DNA of 64,000 nt from Rhodospirillaceae bacterium (GCA_018666155.1 JABJAH010000061.1:62001-126000), one strand, 5' to 3'. Shown: positions 1 through 8,512, counted from the first letter of the stretch. Numbers and translations: made by a program. Notes: generated from the letters alone by a model not told the origin.

Positions 1-1076
1 GCATCGCCTATTGGGAGGCGATGAAAGTAGAGAAACATTCCAACACGGCGCAGGTTGAGGTGCCCACTCTTTTGTCGCTGAACGCCGGTAGCATGATGCG
101 GCCTCACACAGAGGCGCTCATCGCGATGGGCTTGCCCGACAACTTTACCATCGTGCACAGCACGCCACAGACTCGTTACCAAGCTCTACTCGAGGCCGCC
201 GCCAACTACACCAACGACCCGGCGTGTCCGCCACCGCCGCCTCAAACCAACACCGAGCCGACCGTTCAGAACGCGATGGTGAATGTCCCCGGAGGACAAC
301 TGCGCGCGCGACTCTGTTTGGAAGGTGAGGGGCTGCCTCTCGTTGCAATTCACGATCCGGCAGGGTCCAGTCATTTGGTCGAGCCGATTTTTAATCCTTA
401 CCTCGGTCGTCGCCCGGTGATTGCCTTCGACAACCCCGGCAACGGCGAGTCCGATTCGGTGATCGATACGCTTAACTCTGAAACCTATGCCCAAGTTCTC
501 AATGCCGCACTTGATGAACTGGGTTTTGATGCTGTGGATGTGCTGGGTCGATATTCGGGCGGGCCAGTCGCTATGGAGATGAGCTTCCAACGGCCCGAAC
601 GCGTCAAGCATATCGTTCAGGCGGGCGTGTCGTTCTACGAAGGTGAAGAACAAGCCTCGTTGATTGAGAATTACACCCCCTCTGTCGCCCCCCGTTGGGA
701 TGGCAGCCATTTGATGACGGCCTGGTCGATCATGCGTGACCAAAGTTTGTATTGGCCTTGGTTCAATCAAACCAAAGACGGAATTATTTGGCAGGACGGA
801 GCGATAGATGTCGCGCTGACGGATCTTCGAACCCGGGAACTACTCAAATGTGGCGACCGCTACCAGGATGCCTACAATGCCATGTGGCGCTATCCCATGC
901 GCGAAAAGCTGCCCCGGCTCACGGTGCCATGCCTACTTTGTCACCCAACCTGGGAGCCCGTGGGCTACACAACTGCCTTGGCCCAAGCCGTTGATCCGCG
1001 TTGCAAGTCTGCAGAATTGGCGCCTAGCATGGCCGATTGGCACACAGATCTCGACGCCTTTTTCGACACCCCTTGA
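1..1076 (+). CDS. Alpha/beta-hydrolase protein, C-terminal part (5' end outside window)
   Basis: An alpha/beta-hydrolase fold protein of unknown substrate. The frame has an ATG at 21, but it is open upstream to the window edge, and the GGGAGG before that ATG is only 2 bases away, so the gene probably starts outside. The first ~65 residues (VPTLLSLNAG...) resemble the C-terminal part of a hydrolase domain. They align by eye with this protein's own C-terminus (VPCLLCHPTW...), so it is probably a tandem two-domain protein. The complete second domain has the strand-turn DVLGRYSGGPVAMEM. Aligned to the usual GHSMGG elbow, the nucleophile serine position is a tyrosine. An HTDLDAFFD end may supply the catalytic histidine. 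The fold is well supported; catalysis is doubtful. Confidence 0.7.
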   Translation, partial: IAYWEAMKVEKHSNTAQVEVPTLLSLNAGSMMRPHTEALIAMGLPDNFTIVHSTPQTRYQALLEAAANYTNDPACPPPPPQTNTEPTVQNAMVNVPGGQLRARLCLEGEGLPLVAIHDPAGSSHLVEPIFNPYLGRRPVIAFDNPGNGESDSVIDTLNSETYAQVLNAALDELGFDAVDVLGRYSGGPVAMEMSFQRPERVKHIVQAGVSFYEGEEQASLIENYTPSVAPRWDGSHLMTAWSIMRDQSLYWPWFNQTKDGIIWQDGAIDVALTDLRTRELLKCGDRYQDAYNAMWRYPMREKLPRLTVPCLLCHPTWEPVGYTTALAQAVDPRCKSAELAPSMADWHTDLDAFFDTP

Positions 1077-1198
1077 CCTTTGACGCCGTAAACACAAAAT
1101 AGGGCCTGTATCGCGCCAGTTTTGGGCGATGTCGCACCGGTGCCCATGGGGGCCCACAACCAGTCTCGCTCGTCGAGGAGACATAGGGGTATTTTGGT

Positions 1199-1666
1199 AT
1201 GACACGCATGTCCGTGTTTTCGAGCCCATTGTTGCTCGGTTTTGATCACATCGAGCGCGTGCTCGATCGGGTCAACAAATCATCCGGCGAAGGTTACCCG
1301 CCCTACAACATCGAACAAACTGGCGAGCACGCCTTGCGCATAACGCTGGCCGTCGCTGGTTTTGCCGAAGAGGACTTGTCGGTCACCGTGGAAGACAATC
1401 AATTGGTCATCCGGGGCAGAAACGCGGAAGATGCGACGGAACGTGTATTCCTGCACCGTGGCATTGCCGCCCGACAGTTCAGTCGCAGTTTTGTTTTGGC
1501 CGAAGGCATAGAGGTCCAGAATGCGGGGCTCGATAAAGGCCTGTTGCACATTGAACTTCAGCGCCCGGTGCCTGAGCCCAAAGTTACGGAGATAAAAATT
1601 ACGTCGACGAAGTCGACCAAGCCTAAACCCAAAACGATTGACGTCGACTCGACAAAACTCGAATAG
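1199..1666 (+). CDS. Small heat shock protein, Hsp20/IbpA family
   Basis: A cytoplasmic ATP-independent holdase of the alpha-crystallin family, 155 residues, the usual length for bacterial IbpA-like proteins. The alpha-crystallin core spans about residues 38-128: GFAEEDLSVTVEDNQLVIRG, then a FLHRGIAARQFSRSFVLAEG segment and a GLLHIELQRP strand. A lysine/threonine-rich tail follows. The start at 1199 has a GAGGAG about 18-25 bases upstream; a second in-frame ATG at 1208 is equally possible. The DUF1150 gene follows after 25 bases, a pairing common in Alphaproteobacteria. Heat-shock sigma control is likely, but I could not identify a convincing promoter. Confidence 0.93.
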   Translation: MTRMSVFSSPLLLGFDHIERVLDRVNKSSGEGYPPYNIEQTGEHALRITLAVAGFAEEDLSVTVEDNQLVIRGRNAEDATERVFLHRGIAARQFSRSFVLAEGIEVQNAGLDKGLLHIELQRPVPEPKVTEIKITSTKSTKPKPKTIDVDSTKLE

Positions 1667-1691
1667 ACCAAAGCGAAGGAAGGAAACGAAC

Positions 1692-1919
1692 ATGATTAAT
1701 TCGATAGTAGAAAAACCAAACGCTTTGGCATTAACCCAAATCGATTTGGCGGATGTTGGCCTAGATCAAATCGCGTATATCCGCCCGGTTGTCATCGACG
1801 AAAAACCGGCGTGGTCGATTTACAACGCTGCTGGCGAGGCCGTGGGTGCGACCCCAACCCGGGAACAGGCCATGGTCGCTATCTTGCAAAACGACCTAAC
1901 GCTGCACTTCGTCAACTAG
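1692..1919 (+). CDS. DUF1150 family protein
   Basis: A 75-residue protein of the DUF1150 family, function unknown, typically encoded next to small heat shock proteins in Alphaproteobacteria. The ATG at 1692 is preceded by AAGGAAGGAAA, a strong ribosome binding site; the open frame extends 18 codons further upstream into the hsp20 gene but has no good start. Recognisable parts are the QIAYIRPV segment, a WSIYNAAGEAVG turn and a TREQAMVAILQNDL helix. It has no signal peptide or membrane segment. It is probably co-transcribed with hsp20 and may assist it, which is inference from context only. Confidence 0.88.
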   Translation: MINSIVEKPNALALTQIDLADVGLDQIAYIRPVVIDEKPAWSIYNAAGEAVGATPTREQAMVAILQNDLTLHFVN

Positions 1920-1996
1920 CATCTATGCGGCCAACAGAGTTCGCGTTCCATCATCATGCTTAAATTCTTCGCGCGTGCTTGGTATGCTGTGCCTGT

Positions 1997-2073
1997 GTCC
2001 CCGTAGCTCAGTAGGATAGAGCACCAGATTCCTAATCTGGGGGCCGTGAGTTCGAATCTCGCCGGGGACACCA
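1997..2073 (+). tRNA. tRNA-Arg (anticodon CCU)
   Basis: A complete cloverleaf. The acceptor GTCCCCG (1997-2003) pairs with CGGGGAC (2063-2069), followed by discriminator A and an encoded CCA. The D arm includes GTAGCTCAGTAGGATAGAGC. The anticodon stem CCAGA/TCTGG encloses loop TTCCTAA, giving anticodon CCT, which reads AGG as arginine. The T arm has GTTCGAATC. A recombinase gene on the other strand ends inside this tRNA, so the 3' half is a likely integration site. Confidence 0.96.
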
Positions 2074-3687
2074 TTCTCGAACAGACCTGCGAACTTTCTC
2101 CGGTGCTGAAGCGTCGTTGGCGGTTAACGCTGCCAATAGGGCATCATTCGATCCGGTAATGGTTATTTCGCTGTTGTCTTTATCGACGGTAATGCGGTCG
2201 ATGAAGAGGTTTATCAGGCCCTTTTGAATTGGCTTATCCGCTTTCAAAACGGTTTTTCTAAACGCTTCACAAAACCGGTCTATATGCTTTGGCTTTAGTA
2301 TTTCCATGGGGATGGAACTGGGGTTTTTCGCTATATCGATATCGCTGTTTAGCTTTTCCCTTTTGCTTTTCAATCCGCCAATCCGGGTCTTTAGGTCCTC
2401 ATCTAATTCGGTAATGCCTTCCTCAATGGAAAGGTAAAGGCGATCCAGGCGTTTGCGGGTATCGTCTAAATCGCTTTGTAATTTCCGTATATCGCTATTG
2501 ATGGCTTTTGTATTAGCCGGTTTCTTTTCGTTTAATTCGGCGAGTAATTCCGCAACGTGCTTTGGCGTAAACACCTGATCGGTTAATTGCTCCACAATCA
2601 GCCTATCCAGTTTGTCCATCGGTACACTCTGGCCCGAACACTCGATCTTGCCTTTAAGGGCTGCGGTCGAACAGGTGTAATAGCTGTAAATCTTGCCACC
2701 CTGACCCTTGCCGGTGCGCAGCATCATGGCCCCGCCGCACTTGGAGCACTTAGCCAGGCCCGTCAGCAGGGTCGGGCTGGATATGTTGCGGGAATTGGCC
2801 GTCTTGGGGTTCCGGGCAGAGAGTTGGGCCTTTACCGCCTTAAAGGTCTCTTCTGAGATAATGGCCGGGCAGGGCATGGAGACCCAGTGTGACTTGCCCT
2901 TGGTCTTCCCTGTCCGGGAGTCCGTCTTGTTGAACCAATGGGTCCCGGCATAGGTCTCGCCGGTCAGGATACGGTAGGTCAGACCGGTGGAGAAGGTCCG
3001 GCCCTGCCGGGTTCTATATCCCTGGCGGTTAAGCCAGTCGGTGGTGGCTTTAACACCCTTGGGTAACCCGGTCTTGGCTCCGGTATAGCTGTCATAGATC
3101 AGACGAACCACGTTAGCCTCGATCTCATTGATCGCCAGCTTGCGCTTCATCTTGTCGCCCCGGATGCCTGCATCCACGACCTTGTAGCCATAGGACGGCA
3201 CTGAACCGTTCCAGAAGCCCTGCCGGGCATTCTCCTTCATGGCTCTGAGGGTGTGTTTGGCGGTCTCTTTGCTCTGGTACTCATCAAACAGAGCCAGGAC
3301 CTGGCGCACCAAGTGGCCCATGGGGTCGTCTTCGGTCTCCTGGGTGATGGAGACCAGGGCAATATCCTTCTTCCTTAAGGAGCGGACCGTGAACTCAAGC
3401 TCAAAGGCATCGCGGAACAAGCGGGAGAAACTGTGAACAATAACCCGATCAAAGGGACTGTCAGGCCCTTGGGCATCTGCCATCATTTGTTGGAACAAAG
3501 GACGGTTGGCTGTGGTGCCTGACGCCCCAGGCTCGACATACTCTTTAACCACCACCCAGCCCTTGGCCTTGGCGTGTTTGCGGGCCTGAGCCAGTTGATC
3601 GGGAATAGACAGGTCCCGCTCCGCTTGCCGGGTGGTCGAGACCCTGGCGTAGATGGCTGCACGTGGCTGCATTGTTAAAACCCTCAC
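2032..3687 (-). CDS. Large serine recombinase (site-specific integrase)
   Basis: A large serine recombinase of 551 residues that catalyses DNA integration or excision through a 5'-phosphoserine link. The N-terminal resolvase domain (about residues 8-150) contains IYARVSTTRQ with the catalytic serine and the VIVHSFSRLFRD helix. A recombinase domain (about 175-290) follows. Next is a zinc ribbon (CSKCGG...YYTCSTA...IEC) and a coiled-coil-like segment rich in K/D/L. The last 13 residues (WCPRRDSNSRPPD) are an antisense reading of tRNA-Arg, so the frame crosses the presumed attachment site. Its ATG overlaps the stop of the upstream small gene (ATGA), implying translational coupling. An internal ATG at 3672 is an alternative start. 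Confidence 0.92.
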   Translation of the reverse strand: MRVLTMQPRAAIYARVSTTRQAERDLSIPDQLAQARKHAKAKGWVVVKEYVEPGASGTTANRPLFQQMMADAQGPDSPFDRVIVHSFSRLFRDAFELEFTVRSLRKKDIALVSITQETEDDPMGHLVRQVLALFDEYQSKETAKHTLRAMKENARQGFWNGSVPSYGYKVVDAGIRGDKMKRKLAINEIEANVVRLIYDSYTGAKTGLPKGVKATTDWLNRQGYRTRQGRTFSTGLTYRILTGETYAGTHWFNKTDSRTGKTKGKSHWVSMPCPAIISEETFKAVKAQLSARNPKTANSRNISSPTLLTGLAKCSKCGGAMMLRTGKGQGGKIYSYYTCSTAALKGKIECSGQSVPMDKLDRLIVEQLTDQVFTPKHVAELLAELNEKKPANTKAINSDIRKLQSDLDDTRKRLDRLYLSIEEGITELDEDLKTRIGGLKSKREKLNSDIDIAKNPSSIPMEILKPKHIDRFCEAFRKTVLKADKPIQKGLINLFIDRITVDKDNSEITITGSNDALLAALTANDASAPEKVRRSVREWCPRRDSNSRPPD

Positions 3688-3854
3688 TCAGACCTGTTCA
3701 GTTGCTCCAGAACCCAATCCATCACATCTTCGGCCAAGTCCTGGAGAATATCTAATTCCCCCGGAAACAGCGGGAATTCATTATCGGGAAAGAGCTCAAA
3801 CCGCACTTTCCAGTCAGACTCGGGCTTTTTATCTTTTCCCTTTAAATTGGCCAT
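3684..3854 (-). CDS. Small acidic hypothetical protein upstream of the recombinase
   Basis: A short gene of 56 residues, or 63 if a TTG at 3875 is used. The ATG at 3854 is preferred because GGAATTGG lies just upstream. The protein is charged, with a FELFPDNEFPLFPGELDILQDLAEDVMDWVLEQL core predicted to end in an amphipathic helix; no known domain is recognised. Its stop codon overlaps the recombinase start, so the two are probably translated together. It could be a recombination directionality factor or another accessory protein of the element, but nothing in the sequence proves that. Confidence 0.55.
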   Translation of the reverse strand: MANLKGKDKKPESDWKVRFELFPDNEFPLFPGELDILQDLAEDVMDWVLEQLNRSE

Positions 3855-3907
3855 AATCCAATTCCAGTAAAACAACTTATGTTTATTAATAACAAAACAA
3901 AAAGGTC

Positions 3908-4417
3908 CTAAATCTCGATCGACGCAAACAACGGGGTGAGGGCGATCACAATGGCGCTGTTGTATTGCTGAGGCATCAGGGACGGGCTGGTAGGCTTTTT
4001 CTTATGCTTAAGCATCAAGAGCTCAAGGTTAGGCTTATCCTCGGTCAGGTCCCACGCCGTCTCATCAGATTCTGCATCCCACATGACGGTCATAAACACG
4101 TCTTTCTTGCCATCAATGGCCATCCGCCATTCATCGTCCGCCCGGCAAGCCATCAAGATTTCATTGGCGAGATACAGATTATCGATTGAGAAGCCGTATC
4201 CCATGAGTTCTCGAATGATATAGACCTGCCGGACACCATTGGCATCAAAGCGCCGTTCCCGGCCCCGACCGGGATGCTTTTGACCAAGGGGGGTTAAGGC
4301 CCCGCGCATGACCCAATGCTGGATTTGCCGCCAAACGGTCTGGAATTCCTCATGGTCATCACTGCCGAGGATCAGCCGGGCGATATCCTTAATGTTATAG
4401 GTTGGCGAATTTTCCAC
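3908..4417 (-). CDS. Putative MerR-like DNA-binding protein of the integrated element
   Basis: A 169-residue protein with a GTG start and a weak ribosome binding site. The N-terminal half looks like a winged-helix DNA-binding domain of the MerR/excisionase type: IKDIARLILG, WVMRGALTPLG, a GRGRERRFDANGVRQVYIIRELMGYGFSI stretch with the typical basic wing, then a helix. The C-terminal half is acidic and unassigned. It lies 54 bases upstream of the recombinase pair in the same direction. A role as regulator or excisionase of the element is an inference. The surrounding DNA is AT-rich, unlike the core genome here. Confidence 0.6.
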   Translation of the reverse strand: MENSPTYNIKDIARLILGSDDHEEFQTVWRQIQHWVMRGALTPLGQKHPGRGRERRFDANGVRQVYIIRELMGYGFSIDNLYLANEILMACRADDEWRMAIDGKKDVFMTVMWDAESDETAWDLTEDKPNLELLMLKHKKKPTSPSLMPQQYNSAIVIALTPLFASIEI

Positions 4418-5223
4418 CTATAAACTATAAAACACACCGTGTTTCATTGCAATTGGAATTAGTCTCAATTTCCGGCATAGATATTCCTTTTCTCTATGTA
4501 GTGTATGTAAGAAATACCGGCCAGACGGAAAATTTCTCCTATGTAAACTATGTAGAGAAAAGGAAGGGCCGGATTGGCTACACGAGAAATAGGTCATGTG
4601 ACTAGAAAGATGTCTTTGAATTGATTATTCAGCGCCACTTTCAATCAATGTAAAAGCGTCTCTTTGCTGCCCATCAATTACCAAAAGCCTTAAAGCAGAT
4701 AGATAAGAGATATTCAATTGCGCCTAAAAATAGTGGGAGCGCGACTATGTCAGAAACCAAGATATTGGATATCCAAGAAAATTTATGGTCCAGGTTCATG
4801 GTCAGCAGGCCCAGCCGCGCCTGCTAAGTGACATTAAAAAAGCAGGGGCGAATGCAAATTCACCAGACGTGCAGCGGCTTAAATATCTGCTTCGCCGGGC
4901 AACGGAATTACTAAAACGTCAGGCGTCGACAAAGGCCACTATGCCTAATTCTTGGGCGGTCTGAATTCTATTTCTGGTCCAGCGTTTACCCTATTTGAGA
5001 AATTGTTGTCAGCCATGACAAGACGGTTAATAAATCAGCGCTTTTCAATAAGAGCCTACGTGAAGGGATTTTAAGCGCAGATGTTAGACCCTTAAGCACC
5101 GCTGCCTAAAGTTGCTGCAATCGTTCTATCGCTGCTGGTTTGTATGTCCGCTAGTAACCGATTTACGGCAGGTAACTTATAAAAGTCAGGGATTTTCTCG
5201 GACTTAAACTAAGATGTATTATT
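4418..5223. other. Gene-poor AT-rich stretch, probable remains of the integrated element
   Basis: About 800 bases without a convincing long gene. The only candidate is a 59-residue reading frame at 4785-4964, listed separately. The remainder has frequent stops in all frames and no hairpin with a T-run that I could see. I found no copy of the tRNA-Arg 3' end here, so the distal boundary of the element is not marked by an obvious direct repeat. Confidence 0.5.
4785..4964 (+). CDS. Possible small protein, 59 residues
   Basis: ATG at 4785 to TGA at 4962-4964 encodes a 59-residue basic protein rich in Q, K, L and A. A predicted helix (DVQRLKYLLRRATELLKRQ) is its most protein-like part. No family is recognised. 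The ribosome binding site is weak (AAGAAA). A second ATG at 4747 opens a different, shorter frame (MSETKILDIQ...) that overlaps its start, so this may be a frameshifted remnant of one longer gene. Confidence 0.35.
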   Translation: MVQVHGQQAQPRLLSDIKKAGANANSPDVQRLKYLLRRATELLKRQASTKATMPNSWAV

Positions 5224-5442
5224 TCACGAAACTTTGCAGGTATTTATACCTAGAAATTTGTATACGTAGCAGCGTGCGATGGCACCTGAGAGTACCAATG
5301 TCGCCCCGACAATGATTGCGACACCGGCCATCAATTGGCCAATCCAATCGCTAGTTAAAAAATTAGTGAATGGAACGGACAATAATAGAAAGCCAAAAAC
5401 GATCCGCATCATGCGGTCAAGATTACCAACGTTAGAGTCCAT
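5224..5442 (-). CDS. DUF2892 small inner-membrane protein (first copy)
   Basis: A 72-residue membrane protein of the DUF2892 (YgaP C-terminal-like) family, function unknown. It begins MDSNVGNLDRMMRIVFG, the family's typical N-terminus, followed by two transmembrane helices (about residues 11-28 and 34-54) and a C-terminal CYVYKFLGINTCKVS with two cysteines. The ATG has a strong GGAAGGA ribosome binding site. A homologue with nearly the same pattern lies at 10459-10674. It is transcribed alone. I saw no convincing ECF-type promoter for this copy. Confidence 0.85.
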   Translation of the reverse strand: MDSNVGNLDRMMRIVFGFLLLSVPFTNFLTSDWIGQLMAGVAIIVGATLVLSGAIARCYVYKFLGINTCKVS

Positions 5443-5822
5443 GAGTATTCCTTCCCCAAAGTCGTACTCTTTATAGCAGTGATACGATAATGATGAAACG
5501 TTGGTAAATCTGGGTTCAGCATAGCAGGTTGAAGTTCCTGCATTATATCTCTGCTATTGGCCAGGGGTGTCGAAGACGTCGGGTACTAGGTTATACGAGA
5601 CATTGCCCGATTTTGATTTGCAATGAAGGGGTCGCATAAGAGTCCATCTCAACGACTCTACACTCCGTCAGGCCGTGTTTTGAGTCTATTTGCCGGTACC
5701 TTTCGTTTCAATAATGCGCAACGATACTTAGTGGTCAAGATAATCCTTGCATTGTGCCTTCAGGCGAGTTCTTCAACAGCCTACAACTAGTAGCGGTTTC
5801 GTTCCGCTGAGGACACGCGCTC
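5443..5822. other. Intergenic region between DUF2892 gene and TonB receptor gene
   Basis: Both neighbours are on the minus strand, so this region should hold the promoter of the DUF2892 gene and the 3' end of the receptor transcript. A weak inverted repeat, AGCGG-N7-CCGCT, sits at about 5792-5808 just past the receptor stop but lacks a T-run. No coding signal was seen. Confidence 0.4.
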
Positions 5823-8219
5823 CTAAAACTCGATCTTCAGCCCGATCTGCGGGAACACACTAAGGTCTCCGAACACATTCACGCCCCTGCGTTCGTCAAA
5901 CTCCAGGGAGTCGATGTTGGTGCGGCCATAGACGTTGATCACATCCAGGAATGTTACCACGCTCACCCCGCCGATGCGGCGGCGGTAGTCCACCCTCAGG
6001 TTTAGAGCATGGAAGTCGGGCAGGCGCTCCGTGTTGGTGCCGGTGATCTCTTTTGAAAAGCGCAAGAAATTCGGATCGTTAAACACATCCGCATTGATTA
6101 TGAAGGAGTCCGTCGGCCGTCCCGAGCCGTATTTCCATTTGGCGGCAAAGGCCCATCGGTCATTGGGTTCCCATGAGGTTGCAATGGTCACCACATGGGG
6201 ACGATGGAAGTCTGCATCATAAGCGCCCTCGCCCTCGTTATTGTCTCGGTTCGCGCGAGAATAAGAATAGGCGATGGAGCCAGACCATTCGTTCGACAGG
6301 CGCTTCTGCACGCTCAGGTCGACCCCGGCGCTGTGGCCGTCGCCCGTGTTGCTAGCCAGGCCCGAGGTTGCATCTCCGGCGACGACCAAGTCTTCCAGGT
6401 CTTGATAGTAAACTTCACCCGCTACTTTCAGGTCGGGGGTAATGTAGTGCTCGATGCCCAGGCTGGCCTGATTGCTGCGCTCGTTCTTAAGGCGGTTGTT
6501 GGCCGGGTCCGCAGCCACATCTAGGATGCGCGGTGTTTGGTAAAACACACCGGCCGTCGCGGAAAGGCGTGTTGCGGACCCCACTTGCCAGTCGGCAGCG
6601 AAACGAGGCGAAAAAAGCGATTGGTCGGAGACCTCGTCGCGGTCAAAGCGAACACCCGGCGAGACTGACACGTTGCCCAGGTAAAACGTGTGATCCGCAT
6701 AAGCAGCGAACCGACTTTTCTTCGCATCGAAGGTGGAGTTGATGCGCCCCGGTGTCAGGGTGACGAACTTCTGCGTTGGGTCTGGGCGGAAGTCATCTTG
6801 GTCATACACGTAGCGAATCCAATCGCCGTCCAGCTGTGTGTCGAAATCGAAGGATGCCCTCGAGTAGCGCGCCCCGGCAGAGAACACGCCCCACGGTGTC
6901 GGTGTCGTGTAATCGCCGCGCCAGCCGATCTCCTGTTCGTTCTCGGTCAGGTTCAGAATGTTTTCCCTCACGGTGACGTTTTCGGCGCTCACTACTCCGG
7001 TGATAGGGTCCAGTACAGCAAGGTCTGGAAACGCTTCGCCGAGATTGCTGGTCTTGTCACTGTCGCGCAAAAAGATCGCGTTGCTCAATTGGCCTTCATT
7101 GCCGACCAACCAATTCCAGGTCAGGCCAAGCAACATACTTTCCTGTTCCGTCGTCAGCAGGGAGGTGTCTTCAAAGTCGTCGGACTCCAGCACGTTGTCG
7201 ATGTCACGGCTGTAGTCTTCCGGCGAGTAGATGGCGAGCAGCGAGACGCTGTGCCGGTCATTCAGGTCAGTGACAGACTTAAACAAAAAGTCTGCCAGCT
7301 CCGGGTCGCCGATATCTTTCTGGCCAATGAGTTTGAACAGGTTGCCGAAGTCATAGTAGCGCGCGGAGAGCAGCACGCTGGTGTTGCCGGCCACGTAGCT
7401 CGGGCCGTCGTAGGTGACTTCCCCACCAGCCACGTCGATCCGGGCGCTGACCGTTGGAGTGTCCGGGTTGCCCTCGGCAATGTTCAGCTTCAGCAGGGAA
7501 CCGTTGCGCCCGCTGTAGGCCGCGTTCCATCCGCCCGGTTGAAACTCGGCGCTGCCGATCAGGTTTGGGGCAAAGACGGAGAAGCGTCCGCCGCCGCCGA
7601 TGTCTTCTTCTTCACCGAGACTGCGGTCAAAGTGGACTACTTTGTCGAAGGGGATACCGTCTATCAGGATCAGGTTGTCGCGGGGGCCACGGCTGCGCAC
7701 TGTAAAGTTGGAGAACTCGCCCGTGTTGGCGACGCCGGGCAACAGATCAAGCCCGCGGAAAATGTCACCTGCCGTACCTGCGCCGCGCCGAATTTCTTCC
7801 CGGCCCAGACGGGTAGAGGTGACAGATGCAAACTGAGTTGTCCCTGCGGCTTTTGCCGTGACTAGAATTTCTTCCAGGGCCAGGGGTTGGCGGGCCATCT
7901 TAAAATCTGTGACCGTGGTCCGTCCGGCGACAATACGGACGTCCAGCTCTTCAGCATTCACATAACCGCTCCGTTCCACCCGCAGACGGTAGAGGCCTTC
8001 CGGCACGGGGCCGAACTCGAATCCTCCTGCTGTGTCAGACACGGCGAATTGCGCCTGCGCCGTATCCCCCGCAAGCGTGATTTGCGCACCGATCAGGGTG
8101 CGGCCAGAGACGGTATCGACGATCTCACCGCGCAGTGCACCGGTGTCTGCAGATTGAGAGAGCGCTTGCCCCCCATAGGAAAACAAAACAAACAGAAGGG
8201 CAGGGAGAACATGACGCAT
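5823..8219 (-). CDS. TonB-dependent outer membrane receptor with carboxypeptidase-like domain
   Basis: An outer-membrane active-transport receptor of 798 residues. The start at 8219 (MRHVLPALLFVLFSYGGQALSQS) gives a clear signal peptide; the frame is open 37 codons upstream but without signal features. A carboxypeptidase-regulatory-like beta-sandwich (about residues 27-110, LRGEIVDTVSGRTLIGAQITL) precedes a plug domain (about 120-230: EILVTAKA, DIFRGLDLLPGV, NLILIDGIPFD). A 22-strand barrel follows and ends in the aromatic GLKIEF. The substrate is unknown. No transporter or regulator adjoins it. An ECF-like signal TGAACC-N16-CGTA lies upstream (minus strand, 8316-8291). Confidence 0.92.
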   Translation of the reverse strand: MRHVLPALLFVLFSYGGQALSQSADTGALRGEIVDTVSGRTLIGAQITLAGDTAQAQFAVSDTAGGFEFGPVPEGLYRLRVERSGYVNAEELDVRIVAGRTTVTDFKMARQPLALEEILVTAKAAGTTQFASVTSTRLGREEIRRGAGTAGDIFRGLDLLPGVANTGEFSNFTVRSRGPRDNLILIDGIPFDKVVHFDRSLGEEEDIGGGGRFSVFAPNLIGSAEFQPGGWNAAYSGRNGSLLKLNIAEGNPDTPTVSARIDVAGGEVTYDGPSYVAGNTSVLLSARYYDFGNLFKLIGQKDIGDPELADFLFKSVTDLNDRHSVSLLAIYSPEDYSRDIDNVLESDDFEDTSLLTTEQESMLLGLTWNWLVGNEGQLSNAIFLRDSDKTSNLGEAFPDLAVLDPITGVVSAENVTVRENILNLTENEQEIGWRGDYTTPTPWGVFSAGARYSRASFDFDTQLDGDWIRYVYDQDDFRPDPTQKFVTLTPGRINSTFDAKKSRFAAYADHTFYLGNVSVSPGVRFDRDEVSDQSLFSPRFAADWQVGSATRLSATAGVFYQTPRILDVAADPANNRLKNERSNQASLGIEHYITPDLKVAGEVYYQDLEDLVVAGDATSGLASNTGDGHSAGVDLSVQKRLSNEWSGSIAYSYSRANRDNNEGEGAYDADFHRPHVVTIATSWEPNDRWAFAAKWKYGSGRPTDSFIINADVFNDPNFLRFSKEITGTNTERLPDFHALNLRVDYRRRIGGVSVVTFLDVINVYGRTNIDSLEFDERRGVNVFGDLSVFPQIGLKIEF

Positions 8220-8290
8220 GGAAGTGGATACCAGTTTTGGCAAGGGATTAGGCAAAGGGATTACGCAGGAGAGTGAAGGTTCAAGCTGTT

Positions 8291-8316
8291 TACGTGCCGC
8301 CTGCGTTGTCGGTTCA
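8291..8316 (-). promoter_or_regulatory. Weak ECF-type promoter candidate upstream of TonB receptor
   Basis: On the minus strand TGAACC (8316-8311), 16 bases, then CGTA (8294-8291). It differs in one base from the TGATCC-N16-CGTA signals found before two nearby genes and has identical spacing. The implied transcript leader is about 65 bases. A chance match is possible. Confidence 0.3.
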
Positions 8317-8412
8317 GTTGTAAGGGGCAACAGGCCAGCACTTTAGGCGCTTTGAGTGACCCAAGGGCTTGACCCTGCTCAACTCAAATACCGAAAAAAG
8401 AATAACAATAAA

Positions 8413-8458
8413 TACGGTAATTATCCCATGAACGTACGTACATGGGATAATTACCGTA
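8413..8458. repeat. Perfect 18-bp inverted repeat (large hairpin)
   Basis: Left arm TACGGTAATTATCCCATG (8413-8430) and its exact reverse complement at 8441-8458 flank a 10-base loop, which itself contains ACGTACGT. There is no T-run on either side, so a classical terminator is unlikely. It lies between a minus-strand receptor gene and a plus-strand SOUL gene, where a cruciform, protein-binding site or structured RNA would fit. Confidence 0.75.
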
Positions 8459-8512
8459 AATTGTCACTCAATACAGTGTAAAGAATCCTTACACTTTTCT
8501 CAGTAGGGTTAA

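Noticed and set aside
186-770. 194-residue open frame on the minus strand
   Set aside because: Antisense to the alpha/beta-hydrolase gene and without any domain-like pattern.
1077-1198. Heat-shock sigma promoter before hsp20
   Set aside because: CTTGAC at about 1072 is present, but no CCCCAT-like -10 occurs at the right distance.
6690-7865. 391-residue open frame on the plus strand
   Set aside because: It lies entirely antisense to the TonB receptor gene, has no ribosome binding site or recognisable motif, and is a shadow of the GC-rich coding strand.
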